From: an uncultured Trichococcus sp.
Lineage (GTDB): Bacteria; Bacillota; Bacilli; Lactobacillales; Aerococcaceae
Length of the DNA stretch: 64,000 nt
Direction of reading: 5' to 3'
Assembly: GCF_963663645.1 (NCBI RefSeq)
Contig: NZ_OY760503.1
Span: forward strand, 879,001 to 943,000
Below the pieces are notes generated by a model. It saw nothing but the letters and a program-made list of their open reading frames with translations. It ran no database searches and had not been told where the DNA came from. Positions 9,186 through 16,560 of this stretch are shown piece by piece. A program made the position numbers and the translations under genes. Within the stretch, counting starts at the first letter, position 1. The number at the start of each line of letters is the position of its first letter.

Positions 9186-10630
9186 TATTTATCCCTCACT
9201 TTATTAATGTATTCTAGCCATTGCTGATAATGCGGTTCCAAATTATTGCTTTTGGGATTAAAAATCCTTCCTTCTTTTTGCATTTCAAAGCCGGATGTAA
9301 GCATCAACACGCCGAGCGCCGACAGTTCCTCGACACAACTGACCTCGATTGTGATGCCCAAAACATCAGCCAACATTTGCATCAATCTATTGTTTTTGGT
9401 GACCCCTCCATCTACTTTGACCCGCGGAATTTCCATACGAGTGACCTGTTTGATTTCGTCGATCACCGCCCTTATCTGAAACAAAATACTTTCAAATCCA
9501 GCTCTTATCAAATGCGATTTGCCTGTCCTCCTGTTCATGCCGAGAAAAGCGGCTCTGATGTCGGAATCCCAAAAAGGCGCTGCCAAGCCAAGTTGGGCGG
9601 GAACCAAGTAGACCCCTTCATTATCATCCACCGAGAACGCCGATTCGATCCCTTCTTCGATTGTGCCAAATAGCGCCAGTTCACTCGATAACCATGTAAG
9701 CGTATCTCCACAGGAACGGATGATTCCTTCCAAAGCGTAATCTGTCGCTCCATTGTCGGTGAACGCAATGGTCTTCAAAATATTGTCGCTTATCAAATCG
9801 GAGCTCTCTTCTATCTGCATCATCACTGAACAGCCGGTTCCCATCGTTACTTTTATGTCCCCGAAACCAAAACAATTTTGCCCATATAAAGCTGCTTGAG
9901 AATCCGCCATGACTCCCTGAATGGGAATACCTGCATAATGACCGAAGGAATCATTTGAATCCCGAATTTCAGCTAAAGAATCAGGAGGGACAAGGAAAAT
10001 GTCGCATAAAGCAGCGTCCCATGAATTTTCATAGATATTGTACAACAACGTACGACTCGCATTGCTGGGTTCCGTCGCAAACACTTCCCCCTCAGTCAAA
10101 TTCCAGATGAGCCATGAATCCATTGTTCCGATCGCAAGCTCTCCGGAAACGGCCAGGTTACGCATTTCATCCGAGTTTTCAAACAACCACCTGACCTTTG
10201 GACCAGAAAAATATGAATCGATTTTCAGACCTGTTTTCTGCTGGATTTCCTGTTCTTTCCCTGCTTCAATCAGCTGTTTGCAGATGTCATTGCTGCGATT
10301 GCATTGCCACACTAAAGCATTCGAAACCGGTTGGCCGGTCTGCTTGTTCCAGGCTACTATTGTTTCCCGTTGGTTGGTCAGCGAAATCGATTGGATATCG
10401 CACTTATCGATAGCTGTTTCAGCCAGCATTTCGGCAATCAACTGCTTCATGTTCTTGATGATTTCCATCGGATCATGCTCCACCCAACCATCCTGAGGGT
10501 AAATCTGCTTGTGCTTACTATCCATCCGCCGTAATATTTCAGCTTCGTTACCTTCAATTCCAACCAATAATAATTTTGTGCCGGATGTGCTCTGATCGAA
10601 CACCAACTTATAGATACGATTATCTGACAT
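9185..10630 (-). CDS. FGGY-family carbohydrate kinase, candidate apulose kinase
   Basis: A 481-residue sugar kinase of the FGGY family. The N-terminal phosphate loop is LVFDQSTSGTK, followed by the substrate-side LTNQRETIVAW and WQCNRSNDICKQL, very like glycerol and xylulose kinases; the C-terminal domain has KVTMGTGCSVMMQ and the adenine-side VDGGVTKNNRLMQM. It overlaps the transketolase C gene by 11 bp and the EIIC gene by one base. In this context it probably phosphorylates the ketose made by the isomerase; for an apiose pathway that would be D-apulose to apulose 4-phosphate (the AptK reaction). Glycerol or another ketose as substrate cannot be excluded from sequence alone. Confidence 0.88.
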   Translation of the reverse strand: MSDNRIYKLVFDQSTSGTKLLLVGIEGNEAEILRRMDSKHKQIYPQDGWVEHDPMEIIKNMKQLIAEMLAETAIDKCDIQSISLTNQRETIVAWNKQTGQPVSNALVWQCNRSNDICKQLIEAGKEQEIQQKTGLKIDSYFSGPKVRWLFENSDEMRNLAVSGELAIGTMDSWLIWNLTEGEVFATEPSNASRTLLYNIYENSWDAALCDIFLVPPDSLAEIRDSNDSFGHYAGIPIQGVMADSQAALYGQNCFGFGDIKVTMGTGCSVMMQIEESSDLISDNILKTIAFTDNGATDYALEGIIRSCGDTLTWLSSELALFGTIEEGIESAFSVDDNEGVYLVPAQLGLAAPFWDSDIRAAFLGMNRRTGKSHLIRAGFESILFQIRAVIDEIKQVTRMEIPRVKVDGGVTKNNRLMQMLADVLGITIEVSCVEELSALGVLMLTSGFEMQKEGRIFNPKSNNLEPHYQQWLEYINKVRDK

Positions 10631-11579
10631 GTTCCTTCACCATCGCTAGAGCCATTTTTCTGACACCTTGAGAATTCAGTCCGTAATGATCAAAAATCTC
10701 TTTCGTATTGCCGGTGATCGCTGGTTCATCAGGCAGGCCCATGATTTTGTGGGATACGCCGGTTTTTTCGGATAATACTTCCGCAATTGCGCCTCCAAGC
10801 CCACCGTAGATGCTGTGTTCTTCGATCGAAATGATTTTCCCCGTTTCGGTCACGGCCTGAAGAAGCGTTTCGGAATCAAAGGGTTTTATCGTATGATAGT
10901 TCAACACTCTTGCTTCAATGCCGTCTTGCCTCAATTGATCCGCTGCATCCAGCGCAATGCGGACGGTTTCTCCCGTAGCCACCAAAGTCACGTCATTACC
11001 GTTTCGCAGCGTAACCGCCTTGCCGATTTCAAAGTCATAATCCGAAGAGTCGTAGCAGTCTGCCACCGGATTTCTGCCGATGCGGATATAGGCGGGTTCA
11101 TCACTGGTTGCCAACGCCTGGAACATCTTTTCCGTCTCAAACCGATCCGCCGGAAGCAACACCTGCAGATTCGGGATCGCCCGTGTCACTGCAATGTCCT
11201 GCAAAGAGTGGTGGCTCATCCCCAGCGCGCCGTAACTGACTCCTCCGCTGATTCCGATAAGTTTGACGTTGGTATTGGAATAGGCGACATCGACTTTGAT
11301 CTGTTCTATGCTGCGCATGCTCAAGAAACAAGCCGGTGATGCCACGAAAGGTCTCTTCCCGCTGTGGGCCAGTCCTGCAGCTATGCTGACAATGTTCTGC
11401 TCTGCAATCCCAACTTCAACCAGCTGTTCAGGCAGTTTTTCGGCAAAATTCGCCAACGATGCCGATCCACGGGAATCACTCGTCAATACCACCAAATCCT
11501 TGTTCTGCTCTGCATACTCAACAAGGACGTCACAAACGACCTGCCTATTCGCCACAGAATTTGTCTTTTCAACGCTCAT
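10620..11579 (-). CDS. Transketolase C-terminal subunit, AptB-like candidate
   Basis: A 319-residue protein equal to the pyrimidine-binding and C-terminal domains of transketolase, as found in split (two-gene) transketolases. VVGI/VEVGIAEQNIVSIAAGLA carries the catalytic glutamate that activates thiamine diphosphate (VEVGIAEQN), and YIRIGRNPV and LVATGETVRIALDAA belong to the following domains. The frame is open upstream to 11678, but the ATG at 11579 overlaps the N-subunit stop by 11 bp and matches family length. It must pair with the N-terminal subunit. Split transketolase beside an FGGY kinase is the hallmark of the apulose-4-phosphate transketolase AptA/AptB, the basis for the proposed role. 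Confidence 0.9.
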   Translation of the reverse strand: MSVEKTNSVANRQVVCDVLVEYAEQNKDLVVLTSDSRGSASLANFAEKLPEQLVEVGIAEQNIVSIAAGLAHSGKRPFVASPACFLSMRSIEQIKVDVAYSNTNVKLIGISGGVSYGALGMSHHSLQDIAVTRAIPNLQVLLPADRFETEKMFQALATSDEPAYIRIGRNPVADCYDSSDYDFEIGKAVTLRNGNDVTLVATGETVRIALDAADQLRQDGIEARVLNYHTIKPFDSETLLQAVTETGKIISIEEHSIYGGLGGAIAEVLSEKTGVSHKIMGLPDEPAITGNTKEIFDHYGLNSQGVRKMALAMVKEHVR

Positions 11580-12411
11580 TGGCCAGAACCTCCATCCGTA
11601 CATCCAATTCTTCCATTGCCTTTGCAAATTCACTATTGCTCGGGACCTTATGATGCCATTGCAGCTGATTTTCGGCAAAGGAGATTCCTTTCCCTTTCGT
11701 CGTATGGGCGATAATCAGTTTCGGCTTCCCTGTCATGGTCGGCGCTTCAAACGCCTCAATAAGTTCAGCCATACTGTTGCCGTCTTTGACATCGATCACA
11801 TGCCAACCGAATGCTTCAAATTTGCCTCTCAATGACTCCATTCCCATCACATCTTCCGATCTGCCTGTGATCTGCAGGCCGTTCCGGTCAATGATGGCTG
11901 TCAGATTGTCCAACTTATAATGCGCAGCCGCCATCGTACCTTCCCAAACAGAACCTTCAGCCAATTCTCCGTCGCCCATCAATGTATAGGTTTGATAAGA
12001 CTTTTTGTCCATTTTTGCGGCAAGTGCGATTCCGACCGATACAGATAGCCCATGCCCGAGGGAACCCGTATTCATTTCTACGCCATCTACTTTGTTGTTG
12101 GGATGTCCGATTAGCCTCGAACCGAATTTGGAAAAAGTGCTCAGTTCACTTTCAGGAAAGAAGCCTTTATCGGCAAGGATTGCCCATAGAACTTCTGCAG
12201 CATGACCTTTACTTTGAATATAACGGTCCCTGTCAGGGTGATTCGGATTTTTTGGATCAATGTTGAGTATTTTATAGTAGAGAGCGACAAGGATATCGGT
12301 ACAAGATAAGTCTGATCCGGTGTGGCCGGTCTCGCCTTCCTTGACCAGCGTCAGTAACGAACGTCTGATATCGACCGCTTTCATTTCTAAAGCATTTATT
12401 GTAGTAGTCAT
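11569..12411 (-). CDS. Transketolase N-terminal subunit, AptA-like candidate
   Basis: A 280-residue protein equal to the pyrophosphate-binding domain of transketolase. The thiamine diphosphate/Mg motif GDGELAEGSVWEG with the downstream IIDRNGLQITG is intact, as are the substrate-side histidines in SKGHAAEVLWA and GSLGHGLSV. It follows the isomerase gene after two bases, with its ribosome site AGAGGGGAG lying inside the isomerase stop region, and is followed by the C-terminal subunit. It moves a two-carbon ketol unit; in an apiose pathway apulose 4-phosphate plus glyceraldehyde 3-phosphate would give dihydroxyacetone phosphate and xylulose 5-phosphate. A general pentose-phosphate duty is the alternative. 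Confidence 0.9.
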   Translation of the reverse strand: MTTTINALEMKAVDIRRSLLTLVKEGETGHTGSDLSCTDILVALYYKILNIDPKNPNHPDRDRYIQSKGHAAEVLWAILADKGFFPESELSTFSKFGSRLIGHPNNKVDGVEMNTGSLGHGLSVSVGIALAAKMDKKSYQTYTLMGDGELAEGSVWEGTMAAAHYKLDNLTAIIDRNGLQITGRSEDVMGMESLRGKFEAFGWHVIDVKDGNSMAELIEAFEAPTMTGKPKLIIAHTTKGKGISFAENQLQWHHKVPSNSEFAKAMEELDVRMEVLANER

Positions 12412-12413
12412 AG

Positions 12414-13819
12414 TTACTCCCCTCTGAGATACGCTTGAATGTCTTCTTCAATCGGATCATAGAAATCCGACTGGATGCCGATGTATTTGCATGCTTCATA
12501 GAGCACTGGGACAACTTTGTCATAAACAGCAGATATATGGTGGATGTATGGACCGTACACCAATTTGGTTTCCAATCGATTCAGATTTTCGAACTCCACC
12601 CATACATAGGTTCCTTGGTTGTAAGGACCATCGATGACTTTGGCGTTTCCCATCAATAAGGAATATTCTCCGTTGTCTCCGTCAAATCGGCAGAGCGTCA
12701 AGTCGCCTTCTTTTGCTTCAAACCCGACAGATCCGGGATAATCGAATACAAAATGCCGCGGCGGCAAAATCGGTTTTGTTTTTGCAGTGGACAGCGGGAA
12801 AACACCCAAATGCTGAAGTAACTCGCCGTTCTCATTCGATGGATGACGCGTATTCACATCCGCAAACATGGCGCGATGTTCACCCAATGTAGCCGCCTCG
12901 ACCAACAATTGGGAAATGACTCCATGGATGTCGGTTTCGCAAGTGACCGGGAAACCTTCATCCTGCAACAGAGACAATGCTGCGTATGGCAGAATTCCGA
13001 TTTCATCCTGCAGGGCGGTCCAACATTGAATAACCCCGGCGTTACAACCGTACGCCTCAGCCAAATTACGGATGGCTATTTTCAAAGCAACGACCATCCT
13101 TAATTCATCCGGTGTAATCTGTACTTCTGCAAGCTCATGAACATGATCGATATTTGCTTGGATCAGGTCCGAGTCTGCAGTTTGGACTTTTTTGATTTCT
13201 TTGACTAATTCATTCAAGGGAATCGGTGACAATTGAATATTGAAGCGTTCCAATAATTCCCCTTCATTGCACATTGTCGACCAGAAATCAAAAGGCCGCG
13301 GCCCGATTTGCAGGATGCGCGTATTCCGGAACACTTTGACCACATTACAGACTTTCACAAAATCTTTGATACCCCTTTCAAAAGCAGGGTCATCCAAATC
13401 ACAATTGCGTACGTACGTAAACGGGACTTTGAATCGGCGCAGCACTTTTCCGATAGCGAACAATCCGCACTGGGTATCGCGCAACCGAGAACCATCATCT
13501 GCAGGATGTTCATCTTTAGGGCCCCAAAGCAATACAGGCACATTCAACTTTTTCGCCAATCTTGCGCATTCGTACTCTGTTCCGAAATTTTCGTTCGCAA
13601 GGAATAGGCCATCAATTTTTTCGGCCGCAAACTTCTCGGCAATTTTTCCCAGCCCTGCATCATCATACAGAAGGCCATCCTCATTGATTTCTTTGATGTC
13701 CACATAATCTATCCCAAACTCGTCCAGTTTCTCTCTTGTTAAATCCGCATATTCATCGCTGCCGCTGCGCTGAACAGATTTCTTCTTGTCGGCGCAAAAC
13801 CGATTTTAATTTTGTCCAT
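12414..13819 (-). pseudogene. L-fucose/L-arabinose isomerase family protein, frameshifted near the N-terminus
   Basis: The minus strand encodes a 468-residue-class sugar isomerase of the fucose/arabinose isomerase fold, but in two frames. From the ATG at 13819 (AGTGAAGGGA ribosome site) the frame gives MDKIKIGFAPTRRNLFSA and stops after 26 codons; the rest, from about YADLTREKLDEFG to the stop at 12414, is in the next frame. Adding one base after ATGAA (plus-strand position about 13752) restores a continuous FSAAAAM-[K/N]-YADLT reading, so either one base was lost or the assembly has an error. The body retains CWTALQDEIG and CETDIHGVIS, the metal-site acidic residues. Starting at the GTG at 13703 would yield a truncated 429-residue protein. 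First gene of the sugar operon; likely converts the free aldose (apiose proposed) to its ketose. Confidence 0.85.
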
Positions 13820-13844
13820 TCCCTTCACTCCTTCTGTCGACTAA

Positions 13845-13926
13845 ACAAAAACGTTAATTTTGTTCTTTTTATATAAATAAATCGCTTTCTTTAGACGATA
13901 ATAACACCTAGTTTAGTTAAGGTCAA
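13845..13926 (-). promoter_or_regulatory. Promoter and candidate LacI operator of the isomerase operon
   Basis: Reading the minus strand, -35 TTGACC (13926-13921) and -10 TATTAT (13903-13898) are 17 bp apart. The spacer contains AACTAAAC, an octamer that recurs in the divergent promoter and before the glycosidase gene. Downstream of the start point, AACAAAA and TTTTGTT flank ACGTTAA (13845-13865), an imperfect palindrome with the central CG typical of LacI-family operators. Confidence 0.6.
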
Positions 13927-13958
13927 TAGAAAATGTTGCAAAACATACATTATTACCT

Positions 13959-13987
13959 TTGCTTAACAACAAAACAAGTGATACACT
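13959..13987 (+). promoter_or_regulatory. Promoter of the LacI-family regulator gene
   Basis: TTGCTT at 13959-13964 and TACACT at 13982-13987 are separated by 17 bp. AACTAAAC at 13994-14001, just downstream, may be an autoregulatory half-site. Confidence 0.55.
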
Positions 13988-14025
13988 TACATAAACTAAA
14001 CTAAATATAAACTTTACAGAGGTGT

Positions 14026-15063
14026 ATGAATGTGAAACTTGAGGATATAGCGAGATTAGCCAATGTTTCGAAGTCGGCAGCTTCACTCGCGTTGAACGGC
14101 AAGCCAGGCGTCAGCGAAGAGACAAGAGCGACTGTCTTGAGAATTGCAAAGGAGCACAATTACGTGCCACTGAAAAAAATCAAAAAAAAATACATTAACC
14201 CATCCAGCTCCACAAACTATGTGATCCGTTTTGTGGGCTGCAAGGCTACTGATCTGATTGAGGATAACTATCACAACATGCCCTTTTTTAACGAACTGCT
14301 CGGATATTTTACCAATGAACTGAAAAATTATCCTTTCTCCTTACTGATTTCCTCGATAGATTCAAATTCAATACGAGCGGATTTAAAAAGAATAGAGGAC
14401 GAGCAACCTTCCGACGGTATTTTTCTTCTGGGCACGAACCTTACGCTTCAGCAAATTGAAGAGATCCAGAAGATCCAGAAGAATTTGGTAGTGTTGGATA
14501 CTTGCGCTCCCCAATCGAACCTGGATTTCATTTCAATCAATAACTATCAAGGAGCCTATCAGGCTGCCGAATATCTGATCAAAAAAGGGCATCAGAAAAT
14601 TGGCTATGCAGAATCAAAAACGCGGATATATAACTTCTCCGAGCGGAAGCGCGGATTCTTCGATGCCCTGAACCACTATGGCTTTTCGTCGAAAGATGTC
14701 AGCATTTACCGGCTGCACGGCATGAAAATCGAAACAGATACAGAAAATATCGCCGATCTGCAATCAGAATCCGGTTCCCCGACAGCTGTTTTTTGCGAGA
14801 ATGATTATATCGCGATTAGTTTGATCAGAACGCTATCCGCACTGAAAATCACTGTTCCGGAGGATATCTCAGTAATTGGCTTTGATAACATACCCGAATC
14901 AAAAGTGATTACGCCCGAACTTACAACAATAGGCGTCAATAAACAAAAAATCGCACAAGAGGCTATGCGAAAAATGCTTGCGAATCTAGAGAGACAGGAA
15001 GAAGATTATGGGATGCACTCTTTCATCAATACCAATTTAATCGAAAGAGACTCCGTTGTCTGA
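14026..15063 (+). CDS. LacI-family transcriptional regulator
   Basis: A 345-residue regulator: an N-terminal LacI helix-turn-helix (LEDIARLANVSKSAASLALNG, residues 4-25, with the hinge after about 50) and a periplasmic-binding-protein-like effector domain with FCENDYIAISLIRTL and DISVIGFDNIPES. Family length is normal. Spacing from AGAGG favours the GTG at 14032 almost as well as the ATG at 14026, changing the protein by two residues. It is divergent from the isomerase operon and codirectional with the glycosidase gene 100 bp downstream, and shared AACTAAAC and AAACGTTT words lie before both targets. It probably represses the locus until the sugar or a phosphorylated intermediate binds. Confidence 0.9.
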   Translation: MNVKLEDIARLANVSKSAASLALNGKPGVSEETRATVLRIAKEHNYVPLKKIKKKYINPSSSTNYVIRFVGCKATDLIEDNYHNMPFFNELLGYFTNELKNYPFSLLISSIDSNSIRADLKRIEDEQPSDGIFLLGTNLTLQQIEEIQKIQKNLVVLDTCAPQSNLDFISINNYQGAYQAAEYLIKKGHQKIGYAESKTRIYNFSERKRGFFDALNHYGFSSKDVSIYRLHGMKIETDTENIADLQSESGSPTAVFCENDYIAISLIRTLSALKITVPEDISVIGFDNIPESKVITPELTTIGVNKQKIAQEAMRKMLANLERQEEDYGMHSFINTNLIERDSVV

Positions 15064-15102
15064 CGTTTTTTGGACAATCTATAGATATTATGCATACACC
15101 CC

Positions 15103-15201
15103 AACTAAACAAAAAGAACTAAACGTTTGTTTTTTTATATAAATTAAATTGACGGCATTTACTTTGTGTGTTAGGATTCGGTTATCAAAATAACGTTTTC
15201 A
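15103..15201 (+). promoter_or_regulatory. Glycosidase promoter with LacI-like operator and cre-like site
   Basis: TTGACG (15149-15154) and TAGGAT (15172-15177) are 17 bp apart. Upstream lie AACTAAAC at 15103-15110 and 15117-15124, the second running into the palindromic AAACGTTT (15121-15128). Downstream, the complement of 15188-15201 reads TGAAAACGTTATTT, 12 of 14 positions of a catabolite-responsive element, placed as a CcpA roadblock just after the start point. Confidence 0.5.
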
Positions 15202-15215
15202 AAGGAGTTGTTCGG

Positions 15216-16487
15216 ATGCTAACAATCGATAATATGCGGTTCCAGCAAGACGACAGGGATTTCTTTTTCTTGGCGGATACTTGTTGGAGTGCGTTTACTA
15301 ATGCTGAGCTGTTTGAATTTGAAAATTACTGCAGAATCAGAAAAAGCCAAGGATTCACTGTTATTCAGCTAAACTTATTGCGCCAATGGGATGCAAGCTC
15401 CACCCAAATCCGGAGGGACCCATTCAAACTGGTAAGTCTCGACGATGCCAATCATTATATCTATGATTATTCGCAATTGAATATTGCCTATTTTGATCGC
15501 GTCGAAGAAATGCTGTCGATCATGGAAAAATACGAGTTGACTCCTGCGCTTGTGCTGCTTTGGGCCAATTATGTTCCCGACACTTGGACTGAACCCATGA
15601 ACCGGAATAACCTGATGGACAAAAACCAAATAGAACCTTATGTGGCCTACGTGGCACAAAGGTACAAAAAGTTTAACCCCATCTATTTCATCAGCGGCGA
15701 TACTGATTTCCCTTCAGAAGCAACGATTGAATATTACAACATCGCACTGACAACTTTAAAAAAACATGATGATGATGCACTGGTATCTTTTCACATCAGA
15801 GGCCGCTTGGATGAAATACCTGCAGTTTTTCTGGAAGCTTCAGATTTCTTCAGCTATCAGTCCGGGCATAACAAAGACTATCCCGAAAAAGTATACGAAA
15901 TACCAATGAAATTAAGAGCAAACGGAATACAAATGCCCATCATAAATACTGAACCCTGCTATGAACAGATCAGTTACAGCAGGCATTCATTTGGTCGATT
16001 CACACAAGAGGATTGCCGGAGAGTGGCATGGCAAAGCATCCTTGCTGGAGCCAGTGCGGGCATAACTTATGGCGCACACGGAATTTGGAGCTGGCACAGA
16101 ACCGGTGAGCGATTCGGCATAGTCGAAGGCGAAGGCTTTGACCAGCCTTATGATTTGAACGATGCGATGCGCTTCCCCGGAGCAGATGATTTTGGATACT
16201 TAAAACAGTTGGTTGCCACGTATCAATTGTTTGATGTTGAACCAATAAATCTTGTTCTGAAAAAAACTGGTCAAATACGCTTAGGCAAGACCGACACGAG
16301 AACTGTCATCTACTTGCCTGTAAACACGCGCTTGGACATCCGTCAATTACAATTGGCCAAAGATTCGTTCACTCTGAAAGCCATAGATCTGGAAAAAAGA
16401 CTCGAAATGACCGTGGACTTCACTGAAGACAACATTGAAATGCATAACGGCGTCCGGGATGCTCTCTATATTATCGAAAAAATATAG
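15216..16487 (+). CDS. DUF4038/GH140-like glycoside hydrolase, candidate cytoplasmic apiosidase
   Basis: A 423-residue (beta/alpha)8-barrel-type protein recognised as DUF4038, the catalytic domain of glycoside hydrolase family 140 and relatives. FFFLADTCWSAF (16-27) is the DUF4038 opening motif; SQLNIAYFDRVEEML and LVLLWANYVP follow in order. Likely catalytic acids are Asp162 (ISGDTDF) and Glu246 (INTEPCYE), matching the acid/base and nucleophile regions of GH140. There is no signal peptide, so it acts in the cytoplasm on an imported glycoside, unlike the secreted Bacteroides enzymes. The start at 15216 has AAAGGAG nine bases upstream. Characterised GH140 enzymes release apiose from rhamnogalacturonan II side chains, which fits the kinase/transketolase genes. 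The family also contains uncharacterised branches, so apiose specificity is inferred. Confidence 0.75.
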   Translation: MLTIDNMRFQQDDRDFFFLADTCWSAFTNAELFEFENYCRIRKSQGFTVIQLNLLRQWDASSTQIRRDPFKLVSLDDANHYIYDYSQLNIAYFDRVEEMLSIMEKYELTPALVLLWANYVPDTWTEPMNRNNLMDKNQIEPYVAYVAQRYKKFNPIYFISGDTDFPSEATIEYYNIALTTLKKHDDDALVSFHIRGRLDEIPAVFLEASDFFSYQSGHNKDYPEKVYEIPMKLRANGIQMPIINTEPCYEQISYSRHSFGRFTQEDCRRVAWQSILAGASAGITYGAHGIWSWHRTGERFGIVEGEGFDQPYDLNDAMRFPGADDFGYLKQLVATYQLFDVEPINLVLKKTGQIRLGKTDTRTVIYLPVNTRLDIRQLQLAKDSFTLKAIDLEKRLEMTVDFTEDNIEMHNGVRDALYIIEKI

Positions 16488-16496
16488 CCCGCGCTT

Positions 16497-16543
16497 AAAA
16501 GGCCGCAAGCTTATCCATACAGGGTAAGCTTGCGGCCTTTTTG
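16497..16543 (+). terminator. Bidirectional terminator between glycosidase and carB
   Basis: AAAAGGCCGCAAGCTTA (16497-16513) pairs with TAAGCTTGCGGCCTTTTT (16525-16542). It separates convergent transcription units and can serve both. Confidence 0.88.
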
Positions 16544-16560
16544 CATCTGAAATCAGGTAT

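Noticed and set aside
6931-13819. L-fucose or sulfoquinovose catabolism as the role of the sugar operon
   Set aside because: No aldolase, which fucose or rhamnose pathways need; the sulfo-transketolase route lacks an FGGY kinase. Kinase plus split transketolase fits apulose better.
13873-13886. cre-like site in the isomerase leader (AGAAAGCGATTTAT on the minus strand)
   Set aside because: Only 11 of 14 matches, failing at conserved edge positions; too weak to list.
13994-14020. Second promoter for lacI from TATAAA near 14005
   Set aside because: No -35 at suitable distance, and it would leave almost no leader.
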